In this document: piece after piece, positions 32,826 through 45,058 of the stretch
How positions within the stretch are numbered: the first letter of the stretch is position 1
How the letters are laid out: the number at the start of each line of letters is the position of its first letter
From: Megamerina dolium
Lineage: Eukaryota; Arthropoda; Insecta; Diptera; Megamerinidae
Assembly (NCBI GenBank): GCA_963854835.1
Contig: OY978527.1
Coordinates: 26,300,557-26,364,556, forward strand
Length of the DNA stretch: 64,000 nucleotides
Direction: 5' to 3'
The notes under the pieces: model-generated
Seen by the model: only the letters and a program-made list of their open reading frames with translations
What the model was told of the DNA's origin: nothing
Database searches by the model: none
Position numbers and translations under genes: made by a program

Positions 32826-35800
32826 CTATGTAATAATAATTTCATGTTCTGGATCGATAATGGAACCCATAAAGAAATGTCCAATTTGACCACCATCTGC
32901 ATCAATTGCAGATAAATTTGATTGGAATTGTGATACATCGATGGCATTCGAGGCTATTGCTTGGATCAGTGCTGGTGCAGCCGCTTCATCTGCGAAATTG
33001 AGTACTTTTGTTGGAATACTATTATTAACCTATACAACTCATAATTTACCATTAATAGCATCGCTTTGAGATACTTCAATCGTTTGCAATTGACTGTCAT
33101 GCTGAATAACACTATGCTGATGATCACTATTAGTATTAGCTTCATTGCTATTAATAACACCTTGATTGGAACTGATGTCAGCATCGTTGCCAGCAATATG
33201 ATCACTACAGTTGTTATTAATGATGATACCATGAGGAATACCGCTACCTCCAGCCACTTCTACATCAATCTCAGCTCGATGTACATTACGCAGATGTGCT
33301 ACAATAGAAATATTTCATTAAATAGTTTTTATTTTCCTTTCTTTTTCTATCTCATTCTGACTTAAAGATAGATACAGGTGTTATCCGATATTTCGTGAAA
33401 ATTCGACTTACTTGTCAAACGCTGACGCGTAAATGCTGCACCACAATACTCACAAGTTTTCAAGCGATGTTTATGACGTATATGATCATTGAGTGCCTTA
33501 TCGTTTTTACATATATAATTGCAACCGTCATTCGGGCAATTAATACTAGGTGCTACGTGTGAAAAGTAATCGAAATTTCACTGATATATATGTATATTTG
33601 AGTGTTGTCGCCATCTGGAGGGTACCTACTCACCTGAATGAAATTGAATGTGCTCGCGTAAGTCCCTCTTTAAACCGAAACATTTGCCACAAAGTGTACA
33701 TTCGAATGGCTTTAAATTCAAATGCGCCACATTAACATGTTGTTTTAGCTGGAATGATGTGCGACAACGTATGTTGCATTGATCGCATTGAAATGGTCTT
33801 AAAGTGGCATCATGTGTTTTCAAATGATTCTGCTGTTGCGATTTGAGATGGAAACGTTTCGAACATAAGTGACAAGGATAGATACCTTGACGCTGTTGCT
33901 GACGACGCTGTTGACATGCTGTCGGAGAGATGCATTTGCCATTTTCATCGCGCGGACGTTGCATATGAAAACGTAATTTATGCACTGATGTGAAGCTGAT
34001 GCCACAGTTTGTGCATGTTACAGCATTGGCATTATTTGCATCCAATTTCTCGGGATGAAAATGTTGTACATGTCGTGTGAGGAATGCCATGCTAACAAAG
34101 CCTAATGAAGAGTGACATGAATTTATCTCAGAAAATTGATATATGCATGTATCGTGTGTATTTATATTGCTTACCCTTGGCGCAGTAATCACACTTAACC
34201 GGCAATTCACCATTATGCACCTGGTATTTGTGTCGTTTCAACTCATACTCACCAGAAAACACTGGAATGTGTATATAGTAAAGAAAATATACGATAATGA
34301 TAGCCAAAATAGCAGTCGTAATCATCCGCACATACCTTTATCTCCATTGCATTCATCGCAGGACAACATCGAGGATGCCTGTGCTATGTGCAAACGTTGA
34401 TGTGCTTCCATGTTGGCACGACGAGCAAAAACACGTTCGCAAACACTACAGCAGAATTGCTTTGCAGTTACGTGTTTGCGCTGATGTGTGCGAAAACGAT
34501 TTAGTGGCGTTTGTATAAACTTCTCACCACATACATTGCATTCCCAATCGCCAACATAACTGCAGTTGTGTTGTGTAACATCGCCCCGATATCGCAGTTT
34601 TTTCTTACAATACTCACAATGATCTAAATGCTGTGTGCGTATATGTTTATCTCGCTGTGACGATGTGTTATAAGTTAGTACACAATGTGGGCAGGTGTAG
34701 GGCAGGTTGGGATCATGCACATCGAAAAAATGTTGCGATAGCGCTTCAGAAGTGGGAAAAACTAAGTGATCGATTGAACCAATCGGCGAGCAATAGCAAT
34801 ATTGACAGGCAAATGGATTTGCCGCAAGTGCAGCATTCATTGGTTGGTCTAACATTTCAGTATCACTTGAAATTTCAAAATCTGCAATGTAAAAATTGAC
34901 AACAATCTACTCGGAAGTTCTCTCAAGCATATGATACTCACCTCCTTGCTGAATTATTGATTGTTCATCAACATCATCATCGTTACTGTGATCATTATCG
35001 TCGTCCAGTATAGCGTTTGTTCCATTTAACATAACAAATCCGTTCTTTGTTGCTATTATGTTGCCTTTCAAAACGTCTTCTAAATCTTGTGATACAATGC
35101 CTTCCATTTCTGTTTCGATCATTTTCGACTCTACAATATGATCAGCTTCATTGGCAAACGATATGTTCGGCTGTTTATAGAACACACTCTGTGTCACAGA
35201 ATCGTCATTAATGTCATCCTTAATTTCATAGTTCACACCTTCTTCAGGCAAATTGTTTACTATTGGTATGATGCCATTATTATAGGCGATTGCATTAGAT
35301 ATTTCTCCGTTTGCAAATTGTTGAATATGTTGATACTCTGTGTGTAATATCTCCGACTGCTGCTGCTGTACTGCTTCTAAATAGTGTTCACTTTTTATTT
35401 CCTCAGTTATCATTGTGTCATCTTGTATAAATTGCAATTGTGAATCTGCTGCATTATTTATGCTAGAACTACATTGTTGTTCCGGTAGAAATGGTTGCAA
35501 CAGCTTTTGTTGCGCTTCTTCGCACTCCTGCCGAAAGGCGTCGACACTACAGAATTTTGCAAAACAATTCGCACAAATATGTTGTGACAAACCATCGTTG
35601 GGCAATATCTACATATATATAAGAAAACAAATAAATATAAATATGTACATTCTACACTATAATCTCTAATGATTTTACTTACATTCAATTGCCAAGTTTC
35701 TATTTCAGATAGTATAAAATTCATTTCTCGCTCTAAACCATCAACTGGTTTGAAGAGTTGTACAAACTCCATTTCGTATGTGCTATTGTAGGTATTTGCA

Positions 35801-35838
35801 CATATTCGGCACGTCTTCAATTGAGAAATATCATCCAT
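32826..35838 (-). CDS. ZAD-type C2H2 zinc-finger protein, 825 aa, 8 exons
   Basis: Exons on the minus strand: 35838-35683, 35608-34942, 34881-34336, 34261-34175, 34101-33634, 33552-33412, 33298-33050, 32989-32826. All joins use GT-AG and keep one frame (2478 nt with stop). The N-terminus has a zinc-finger-associated domain (CRICANTYN in exon 1, HICANCFAKF in exon 2), which mediates dimerisation in insect factors. An acidic, Gln- and Asn-rich region follows (residues about 75-270), then about 13 C2H2-like fingers (roughly 290-700; for example CSVCERVFARRANMEAHQRLH minus its last residue, CHLCSKRFHLK, CTLCGKCFGLK, CEYCGAAFTRQ), some with unusual spacing. Function is presumably nuclear DNA binding. 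Reading through the last intron gives a TGA at about 33039; splicing it (60 nt) adds 54 residues. I cannot name the orthologue. Confidence 0.9.
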
Positions 35839-36193
35839 CTTTCAAAAGTTGTATCAACACTTATTGTTTAAGGAAATCGACAAAGACAGTTTCACCACAA
35901 AGAGGAAATAACGAATAGCAATACAAACCATATGTAAATAATTCGAAAGAGAAACAGATGATTTTTGTTATTTTTGCTTTTGTGTGCGCGTGTGTGTGAT
36001 GCATGATTGCATTGTGTTGTTGTATTCAGCCGCGTACCCAGTATGTTCACAGTGTACTTAAATCGTATTACTAAAAAGCAATAATGCTGCCAGATTTTGA
36101 TTATAAAAATGTTTCTGACGCATAGATGTATAGAATCAATATTCACAATATGATGTACACTTCATGAAATTTAACCAAAAAAAAAAAAAATAT
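35839..36193. other. Upstream region of zinc-finger gene
   Basis: Contains the presumptive promoter and 5' untranslated region of the minus-strand zinc-finger gene. I see no TATA box I would defend. GTGTGCGCGTGTGTGTG near 35982 is a short GT repeat. Confidence 0.4.
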
Positions 36194-36631
36194 TGTAATG
36201 AGAATCGATAGTTGGTTACTCATCACTATTGTGACTGACACTATTGGCAGCATCGAAACGAATGTCAGCAAAAAGAAATAAGCAATAACCAGAACAAGCC
36301 AACGAGAAAGAAAGAGAAGAATCTCGATAAAGGAAGATTCTGGGGTGTTGCCAACAGAGTATAAATAGAGCCAGTGTTGAGAAGTGACAATCAATCGAAT
36401 TCCGAACGTGACTGCGCAAACATCTATACAGAGGCAAAAGTTGCTAGTACATTAAAGTGTTATTGTAAATAGTTGATTATAAACAGAGTTTATTGTAAAT
36501 AGTGTTTATTAAATAAATTGTTGCTGTATATAGTTGTATAAAATAAGTGTTGCAGTTATTATTAACAGAATCCAGTGATCGTACAAGCTAATTCAAATAG
36601 AATTAAACGCTCACAGAATAAAAACGTAACA
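36194..36631 (+). mobile_element. Solo LTR, Ty3/gypsy type
   Basis: 438 bp beginning TGTAATGAG and ending AACGTAACA, flanked by ATAT at 36190-36193 and 36632-36635. TG..CA ends and a 4-bp AT-rich duplication are typical of gypsy-lineage LTRs. A TATA box (TATAAATAG) lies at 36360-36368. Its 3' part matches the LTR at 23104 (ACAGAATCCAGTGATC) and its middle matches the LTR at 37733 (ACCAGAACAAGCCAACGAG). No internal region remains, so it probably arose by LTR-LTR recombination. Confidence 0.78.
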
Positions 36632-36891
36632 ATATTAATAAAATAAAGTCATGAAGTACAATCACAAGATAATAGCTGTTTTCACACCTCTTCTTAATCT
36701 CATTAATTTTGAAAATTACGATTCGTAATAACTGATTTTGTGTTATTATTCCACGATATGATTATTAAGCTAATGCAACTCTCACGAATAACGGAGAAGT
36801 AAAGAAAACTACAACTAATATTTACACAAATTAGGAGTCGATCTTAACACAAAGTTACAAACACACTAGTGGGATTTATGCAATCGTATAA

Positions 36892-37413
36892 TAGCCTAAA
36901 CAGACGGTAGCCTAATTCCCGACTACCGAGTTAATTCGAATTAACTCGGGCATTAACTGCAGCTAATCCGCATTAACTTTATGAGTTAATTCTCAAAATA
37001 AAAGAGGATTAGGGCAATTTGAGCTGGCAACACTGCTGAAAATTTTCTATTGTGAATTTTTCTCGATACATTTTACAAAATATTAGGTGCTAACAAAAAA
37101 CTTTCAACAATTGTTAACAGTTTTCAACATGAAAAGCGTTGGGGATCAAATAAATCCAGCTGTCAATTATGAACTGTGAATGTCAATTTACAAATTTCAG
37201 ATAGTTTTCAGTTCACGTACTTCTTGTAAATTTTCTCATATTGAGAGTGACAGATGACAGAAATTGATAGTGATAGTAATGTAAGTGAGCAGACCTAATA
37301 AAACAGCAATCAGCCGTTTAGTTAATCCGCAATACTGCCGGCTGTCAGGTTAATATTTTATTCGGATTAAGTGCCCCGGTAATCCGCAATTAGGCGGCCG
37401 TCTGTCTATGCTA
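36892..37413 (+). mobile_element. 522-bp PIF/Harbinger-type MITE, family 1 copy 1
   Basis: Ends are TAGCCTAAACAGACGG and, inverted, CCGTCTGTCTATGCTA. TAA flanks both sides (36889-36891, 37414-37416). The interior is non-coding and is repeated at 39208-39729 (opposite orientation, same length) and 49573-50087. Subterminal GTTAATTCGAATTAAC is itself a palindrome. Confidence 0.88.
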
Positions 37414-37732
37414 TAACCATATAAACCGTATAATTGTATATAGTTTACACGCATTGTTGTAAAAACGTATCTTCGTGTAAAGGCCGTAAATCAATCATCA
37501 TATTACTGTTAATAACAACAAAATAAAATAAAAAAATACAAATTAATGATTGGAATGTTTGAGAAACATGGAAGTGATTATCTTCAATATATATTAAGTA
37601 AATTTACTTATTCAACTTATTGCAGGACTAAAGCGTGTTCAACAGAGTTGCATTTCAATCCTGATAATTTTTCTGGCCATTTACATGATCATGATGTAAA
37701 CTTTTAACAGTCTCGTAAAATCTTTTTCATAT

Positions 37733-38065
37733 TGTTACGTTTTTATTTTATGAAAGTTTAATTTTTCTCGAATCGACGCGAGATAATAATACCTTCAACA
37801 CTTATTTGCACTATGTGCAACAACAGTTTAATTAATCTATACTTCTATTTACAATCACTCTTTAATTAAACTTGCTATAGTGTGATATTGCCTCGATCAC
37901 TTGATGGTTTTATGTTGCCTCTATCACTTTCGAATTTAATTGATATATTTGGCAACAAACTAGCTCTATTTATAGTATGTGGCAACACTTTAGAATATTC
38001 CTTTATCGCAATCGAGTTTCTTTTCTTTCTTTCTCGTTGGCTTGTTCTGGTCTCTCGTAAGTTAA
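37733..38065 (-). repeat. Ty3/gypsy LTR fragment (minus)
   Basis: Read on the minus strand, it shares ACCAGAACAAGCCAACGAG with the solo LTR, has a TATA-like CTATAAATAGAG (plus 37964-37975), and ends AAAAACGTAACA at 37733, followed by ATAT. The 5' side diverges from the solo LTR beyond about 38065, so the start of the LTR is not located. Confidence 0.65.
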
Positions 38066-38069
38066 CCTG

Positions 38070-39207
38070 AAGCACTTTCAAATCATCCATGCTTTTTTCT
38101 ATATAAATATAATTCGCGTACCCATAACTGTCTTGTCTTGTACAATTTTACAATTTATAGAAAAATTCTCAAAATATTTTCACTGATTCTAATTTACATT
38201 TTTGTTTCATTTTCCATTTACGAATCAGTAAAGTAAGTAAAGCAAGCAAGGTGTGCCTACATTGGGTCAGCACCCTATTTCTATCATCCGTACTTATAAA
38301 CGACAACAGCTGGTTGTGTGTTAACGAGAAACAAAGAAATTATCTGGCCTGCCACCTTGATACATTGATATTGGTTAGTTTCTTAATTTTACAAAAACAA
38401 AATACACAAAAAACTACCAAGTAACGGACTAACGGAGTATCGTGCTTGCTGTGAAGATACCTAATGTATTCCTGGTAATTCGTTAAATTTGAAAATTTAA
38501 TTTTTCTTTCTGATGGAAAATTGTTAATGTCCGTATGCAGTTTTTTGATTTGTTTTTATTTCACAGAATTGTTTTCCAATTCGTGTCTTTGCTAATATGA
38601 AATTGATACCATTGAAATTATATTTGTTAATATATCAATGTAATAAATATTCGTTTTACTCTGTCTTACTAAAAGATAAATCGAAAGTTGTTTAAACACA
38701 CATTTACTTATCTAAATAAATTATCCAACAAAATCAAATAAAATTGAATGTCAACATGTTCTCTTATTAAAAATATATAATGTATTGGAAAATGTATTAT
38801 TATTATGTGGCATCTATACATAAATTGTACTTCAATGACAACTGTCGTAGTGATATTACCTTGCGAATATACCTTGCGTTACACATGTAAGTTTGTGCAT
38901 GTTTGCTTGCCGGCTATTGCTGGTTAGAATTAAAGTTGATTGTTTTTGACATATTCATAATTGTATTGAAGTCAGTAGCAATTTTCTTTGTTGTAATTTT
39001 TAAAATACATACTCTAAAGGTGAGGTAAGAACTCGAAATGATAAAAAAAGTATTATCTTGTAAAACAAGATAAACATATCTTAATATTGAAAATTGTTTA
39101 TTGGGAATGTGGTGGTTTATTAAAAATAATAGTGACGTGGTATTGTAAAATAGAGTTGCCAAGCTTTTTTAATAGATTTGTAATTAAAGACTAACATTTT
39201 TCTTTAA
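38070..39207. other. Intergenic between opposed MITEs
   Basis: AT-rich, no recognised gene or transposon. Short minus-strand frame 39162-38914 has no recognised domain. Confidence 0.45.
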
Positions 39208-39729
39208 AAGCCTAGACGGACGTCAACGTTGATCTGGATTACCGGCGCACTTAATCCGAATAAAATATTAACCTGACAGCCGGCAGTATTGCGGATTAAC
39301 TAAACGGCTGATTGCTGTTTTATTAGGTCTGCTCACTTACATTACTATCACTATCAATTTCTGTCATCTGTCACTCTCGATATGAGAAAATTTACAAAAA
39401 GTACGTGAACTGAAAACTATCTGAAATTTGTAAATTGACATTCACAGTTCATAATTGACAGCTGGATTTATTTGATCCCCAACGCTTTTCATGTTGAAAA
39501 CTGTTAACAATTGTTGAAAGTTTTTTGTTAGCACCTAATATTTTGTAAAATGGATCGAGAAAAATTCACAATAGAAAATTTTCAGCAGTGTTGCCAGCTC
39601 AAATTGCCCTAATCCTCTTTTATTTTGAGAATTAACTCATAAAGTTAATGCGGATTAGCTGCAGTTAATGCCCGAGTTAATTCGAATTAACTCGGTAGTC
39701 GGGAATTAGGCTGCCGTCTGTCTAGGCTA
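39208..39729 (-). mobile_element. 522-bp PIF/Harbinger-type MITE, family 1 copy 2
   Basis: Inverted relative to copy 1 and of identical length. The right end ...GTCTGTCTAGGCTA is flanked by TAA (39730-39732). The left end AAGCCTAGACGGAC, with the expected first T mutated to A, is preceded by TAA (39205-39207). Confidence 0.87.
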
Positions 39730-40493
39730 TAACAGACTAAATATTAAATACCTACTAAATAATATCCGGTATTCAGTAAGTAGTGTCTAGTCACTAATAG
39801 AGACTTCGTGGTGAAAATTGATGTTGAGACTGTTTGGTATTTAGTAAGCAATCTTATGTCTCTAGTATAAAAAATAAACAAGTTTCTAATTTGTCAACTA
39901 GTTTTGAGCATACCACAAAAAACAAATCACCTTACAGTCGGCTGGGTCCAACCAAATTATACCTTATGTAGATATCTATATAAAGTTTTCACGAATATCC
40001 ATCTTTTTCTTTTATTTCCACTTTTTGAGAAACAATTTTTGCATATACTACTAATTTACACCCGAAATATGGTTGACTTTGGCGAAGTACTTTGTATGTT
40101 ATGAGGATTCTAAAAGGGATAATTTAAAGGAGGTTTTTAAGATAATTCCGAGGCTTAGTATGGGAACTATATAAGAAGTGGGCGTGGCTTACCTCTTTCT
40201 TGTAAATCCAATTAATTTTTCAATATCTATCCACACCTTAAATTTGGTTGTCCTACGTTGAATAGTTCGTAAGTTATAGCGGTTTAAATATTTGTAATTT
40301 TCATAACTTTGTATGGTAGGCTCATTAAGAAGTAGGCGTGGCATGTTGATTTTTTGCCAGATTATGTACAGCTACCATATTAACCCAAGTACTAATTATG
40401 ATTGTTCTAGACAGAAGATTGCTGAAGCTGCAGCTATCTCAATTTAAAAGAAATTCATTCATTCTGTATGGGAGCCCATTTCTTGTGAGTATA

Positions 40494-42098
40494 CACTATG
40501 CAGAAATAGTGTACAAACAAGAAGTAAACAATTCTTCGCTGCACTAAATACCAATAAGGAAACAATTTTTCTCAAAAGAAATTATTTTTTATTTAAAAGT
40601 TAGAGCCCAAATACATTAAATTATAATGTACAGAAAAATTATGAGAAATAAAAGAATTCAAAAGCACCTGTTAATTGGCAGAAAAAGTCTACGTACAGAA
40701 ACGAAAACAGGACTTCCCCGCTCATTTGCTCGATCGCTCGTGCCATCAAAAGTACTTAATACGTATCGTGGTTAGATTTTGTGCTTTGAATATTCTATTT
40801 CAAGAGTTTTAATAAATACGAATTCAAAAAGAAAGGAAATTGGAGTTGAAGAACGGAAAATTATAATAAAATTATGGAAAGAAGGCCAAACTTTCCGTGA
40901 AATTGCTAAAACCCTTGGGAGAGCGCACCCCACAATTCTAATGGTGATGAATAATTTCAAAAATTGGAACTTTCGTGTCGTAACCGCGTTCAGGACGACC
41001 TTCTATTCTGACCCAACGAGAAAAAAGATGTGTTTTGCGGCTTGTTCAGGATAATCCTCGACTGACCGCAATGAAAATTGTTCAAAATGTTAAGGAACAG
41101 TTTAACAAAACCATGCATAACGACACCGTGCGCAAAATTTAAAAAAAAGCTAACTATCGTGGCCGCGTAGCGCGTAGGAAGCCGTTTATTTCGCTCATAA
41201 ACCGACAAAAACTAATTTCTTTTGCCAAACAATATATAAATAAGCCGCCAGAGTTATGGGAGAAGGTGCTATTCTCAGATGAGAACAAGTGTTGCCTGTT
41301 TGGTATTAAAGGACGTCAGCTTGTGTGGCGGAAACCATGCACAGCTCTTCATGCGCAAAATCTTGTGGGCACGGTTAAACATGGCGGAGGTGGTATTATG
41401 GTGTGGGGATGTATGGCTGCCAATGGAGTCGGCAATTTGGTGTTCATTGAGTCAATTATGGATCAGAGAGGTTATTTAAATATTTTAAATAAAATTTGAA
41501 GCAGAGTGATGAAAATCTCGGCCTGGGTTCTGGCTGGCACTTTGAACAGGATAACGACCCGAAGCATACTGCCCATAATGTGAAGCTTTGGATATTATAT
41601 AATGTCCCGCATCAATGCAAGACCCCTCCACAATCACCTGACCTTAATCCTATTGAACATTTGTGGGATTTACTTGAGCGCAGGATAAGGCAGCACACCA
41701 TCACCTCCAAGCAACCTCCATAATTTTATTATAATTTTCCGTTCTTCAACTCCAATTTCCTTTCTTTTTGAATTTGTATTTATTAAACTTCTTGAAATAG
41801 AATATTCAAAGCACAAAATCGAACCACGATACGTATTAAGTACTTTTGATGGCACGAGCGATCGAGCAAATGAGCGGGGAAGTCCCGTTTTCGTTTCTGT
41901 ACGTAGACTTTTTCTGACCAATTAACAGGTGCTTTTGAATTCTTTTATTTCTCATAATTTTTCTGTACATTATAATATAATGTATTTGGGCTCTAACTTT
42001 TAAATAAAAAATTTCTTTTGAAAAAATTGTTTCCTTATTGGTATTTAGTACAGCGAAGAATTGTTTACTTCTTGTATGTACACTTTTTCTGCTAAGTG
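40494..42098 (+). mobile_element. Tc1-like transposon with about 385-bp inverted repeats
   Basis: Flanked by TA at 40492-40493 and 42099-42100. Ends are CACTATGCAGAAATAGTG and, inverted, CACTTAGCAGAAAAAGTG. The inverted repeats run 40494-40878 and 41717-42098, unusually long. They extend into the 5' part of the transposase frame, so the right arm contains an antisense copy of the transposase start, and the expected transposase C-terminus is absent. It is inserted in DINE-like copy D. Confidence 0.9.
40779..41723 (+). pseudogene. Tc1-like transposase (DD34E), broken, C-terminus lost
   Basis: Pieces in order: 40779-41054 (N-terminal helix-turn-helix, EERKIIIKLWKEGQTFREIA); a frameshifted stretch to about 41230, with an in-frame stop near 41140 and the block RGRVARRKPF; 41266-41499 (VLFSDENKCC with the first Asp, VKHGGGGIMVWGC); then after a stop 41496-41723 (QDNDPKHTAHN with the second Asp, SPDLNPIEHLW with the Glu). 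The frame ends where the right inverted repeat begins at 41717, about 50 residues before the usual end. The first frame has no ATG at its start. Confidence 0.88.
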
Positions 42099-42804
42099 TA
42101 TTTACTCTTACAATACTAATCCACACATTAAATCTCGTCATTCTTCGCTAAATATTTTAAGTTATAGCGCTTAAAATTTTTGTTTAATTTCCTCGACTTT
42201 GTATGGGAGCCCCAATAAGAAGTGGGCGTGGCACGCTGATTTTTTGCCATATTATTTCCGATTGCCATGTTAATCTAAGTGTTAATTATGGTTATTGTAG
42301 ACAGAAGATTGTAGAAGTTACAGCTGTTTCAATTTAAAAGAAGTACAGTCGCTTTGTATGGGAGCTACTATAAAAAGTAGGAGTGGCTCGCATATTTCGG
42401 GCAAGGTTATGTAGGAGTATAATGTAACGCTATGTGCTAAATATTGTTGTCTTAAATGGTATATTAAGTGAGTTACAGCAAGTTAAAAATTTTGAAAATT
42501 CCGAGGTTAGTCGCTTTGAATGCTTGGTGTGGGCGTGGCTATTGACCGATTATGCCCCATATCTTGGATCATAGATTACTTATGCCAAATTTCGTCAAAA
42601 TAGCTCAATATTTGCTCAAGTAATCGTGAGAACCAGCCATATGACGGACAAACGGACGGACGGACGGACATCGTTAAATCGAAAATTTAAGCGACGCTGA
42701 TCACGAATATATATCTATATCTATATCTCTGGAGATTCCTTCAAGTGGTTACAAACATCTAACCGAAATGAATATACCTTGCATATTACATTATGCAAGG
42801 TATA

Positions 42805-43550
42805 AAAATATGCAGAAAATTATTGCAAATGAAAATAGGTCATATTTGTTTAACACCAATTTTTGATATATTCGATTAATTGAAAATTTATATGCTTATT
42901 ACGACTCGCTAGAATTTGGCGACTTTGGCAAGTCGACTACCTTTTCTCATTATGGTTAGCGAATAGATTGATTCGCCTAAGCTGCTGTACTGCCAAATTA
43001 AGGTAACAAAAAACGACAATTCAAATGTCAACCAGACAGAAAAATGACAGTTCTCGGCTCGAAATTATTTGCTTTAAGAATTTTGTGAAAATGTTAATAT
43101 TAAGGGGGTCTTCTACCTTGTGGCTTCATTTTTGACACTGTTTTTTGAATATTAGTTATAGGAAAACTAAAAACGCAATCGAGGTGCGGTTTGTTACATT
43201 CAACTTGTTTATTTAAATACATTTAACACTAATGTTACTGAAAATTTGCTGTCTTCTATTTGACCATGACTTGACCTTGAAGTGTCCCTTGCAAAAAATG
43301 CATACACAAATGGTTGACACGATTTAGCTCATGAAAATCGTCTGAAACAAAAAAACCAAAATGATTTAATTTTTTTATCACCTTGGCTGTCGTTTGACAG
43401 ATGGCATTTTCAAAATTTGAAAATTTCGCAGAACAGGCAACTTTAAAAAAAAAAACGACAATTCATTTTGATTTGCTATATTTACTGAATCTTGTTTCTA
43501 AATTTATGTACTTGAAAGAAGTGCCTGAATATATATATTTTTTGAACAAG
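42805..43550. other. Intergenic, no recognised gene
   Basis: AT-rich, no recognised coding sequence. The next segment begins an inverted repeat shared with 46860-47200. Confidence 0.45.
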
Positions 43551-43800
43551 TGTAGAATAGCACACCCTAACTAAAAAAGTTCAAATTTGAGATCGAAAAA
43601 GTCGCAAAAATTCTTAAAATATGCGTCCAAAAGAAAGGTTTTTTTTAATACCTTTTCATTGATATACAAAATTTTATATCTATTTTTTACATTATAAGAG
43701 TTATTATCAAAAATATAAATTTGAAGTTTCTTTTCAAAAACCGATTTTTCGAAAATAGTCTCATTAACCTATCGAAATTTAGCACCATATTAAAGGTCAT
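43551..43800 (+). repeat. Left arm of diverged long inverted repeat
   Basis: GTGTAGAATAGCACAC and the following 250 bp (AAAAATATAAATTTGAA, TTTTCAAAAACCGA, TTAACCTAT) recur inverted at 46860-47200, with many differences. The arms enclose Tc/mariner fossils and a MITE. Confidence 0.6.
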
Positions 43801-43988
43801 AAAATTGCGTTTTCAACGGTGTTTTAAACATATTTAAAAATGTTTATGTATTTTTAATATTTGTTTTAAATTTAATACGGATTTTTCAATATGGACAACT
43901 TTCAATACAATTACCTGTATGTCTTATGTATTACCTGTATGTCTGGATTGTTCTTTACCTCTGGGCTTAAAAAATGGACTTAAAAAAT

Positions 43989-44646
43989 TTATCGATATTG
44001 AACGCCATTTACATTAACCACAACTTGTTCGTCGTTTTCGAAAAAATATGTTCTAATGGTCCTTTCTGAAGTTATTCCACACCATACTATGTATCTAAGT
44101 AGATGCATTTTATGTTCAATAATTATTCTTTCATTTTGGGCGACCCATATTCTACAATTTTGCTTATTCACGTGATCATCGAGGGAAAAATGGGACTCAT
44201 CGTTCATTATGAATGAATAAACTCGTGAATAAACTCGTTGTTTTCTAGGCACAATTCTTAAAAACGATTGTATTCGTATGCGTATTTCTTCATTATTTGT
44301 TTTTAACTTGTAAACCAATTGAATCTTATATGGTAAAAGGCGTAACATATGTAAAATTTTTATCATTTTGAACTATACGAAGTTTTCCAGCACGCGGAAG
44401 ATCACAGACAGCCTCTTATTGCTGAAAACGCTGAACCAATCGGTAAATTGTTGGAGCGCTAAGTGCATTACGAACATGAAAGAAATTTCGATATGGTCTT
44501 TGTGTGTGAATATTCAAGTGCGGACTTTCAAAATATATTTGAACAATTTTGGTTCTTTGTTCTGTGGTGAGTCCTTCCATCATAAGTTTCTCAAAGTTGA
44601 TTCTGCAAAAAAATCGAAATATAAAATACGTGTGCAAAAAATGCAT
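43989..44646 (-). pseudogene. Tc/mariner-superfamily transposase fossil
   Basis: 44646-44416 encodes an N-terminal LTTEQRTKIVQIYFESPHL-type helix-turn-helix segment. After a break, 44366-43989 encodes LLPYKIQLVYKL, then MNDESHFSLDDHVNKQNCRI (first catalytic Asp), then IVWCGITSERTI and YFFENDEQ. This is the IS630-Tc1-mariner type common in insects. The second half of the catalytic core is missing. Confidence 0.75.
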
Positions 44647-45058
44647 TCACTAATTAAATCACAACGTTACTTATGCGCCACCCTGTATTTACATTTACTA
44701 CTAAGATTTTCCTTTGTCTCACTACCTTTTCCGCATACATTTACTGCCGAATTATGCAAAAGAACACGCGACGAATAACTTTGATTTGCCTGCAATTTGT
44801 TTTTGTTCTATCCAAAATATTGTACAAAAACAAACCGCACGTAAGAAAAATTGATTCGTAGTGTTGCGTTTTACATAATTGGGCTGTTAATTCCAGTAGA
44901 CAAAGTATGAAAAAAAAAATATTAAAAATACATAAAAGTTGGTTTAAATATGTTTAATACACCATTGACAAGGTAATTGTATGGGCTTTAATATAAAGAA
45001 ATACATTATTTTTGCATTAAATTGAAGGTTTTATTTAGCATAGTTAGAATGATCCGAT

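Larger units (their letters stand above)
39930..42804 (-). repeat. DINE-1/Helentron-like repeat copy D, split by Tc1-like element
   Basis: Starts CCTTACAGTCGGCTGGG (complement of the copy B 3' end) and ends with the hairpin TATACCTTGCATA/TATGCAAGGTATA near 42773-42804 (complement of the 5' end). The interior has GGGCGTGGC-marked units on both sides of the Tc1-like insertion at 40494-42098. It retains both termini of the family, so with copy B it defines the full-length element at roughly 1.3-1.6 kb. Confidence 0.72.

Noticed and set aside
33029..33049. A 20-nt GT...AG intron (GTAAATTATGAGTTGTATAG) in the zinc-finger gene
   Set aside because: Too short to splice, and the joined frame meets a stop at once. 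The 60-nt intron using TTTCGCAG keeps the frame and ends at a sensible stop.
33626..34518. Plus-strand ORFs over the zinc-finger gene (for example 34143-34400, 34297-34518, 34633-34899)
   Set aside because: Shadows of the minus-strand zinc-finger exons; no domain signal of their own.
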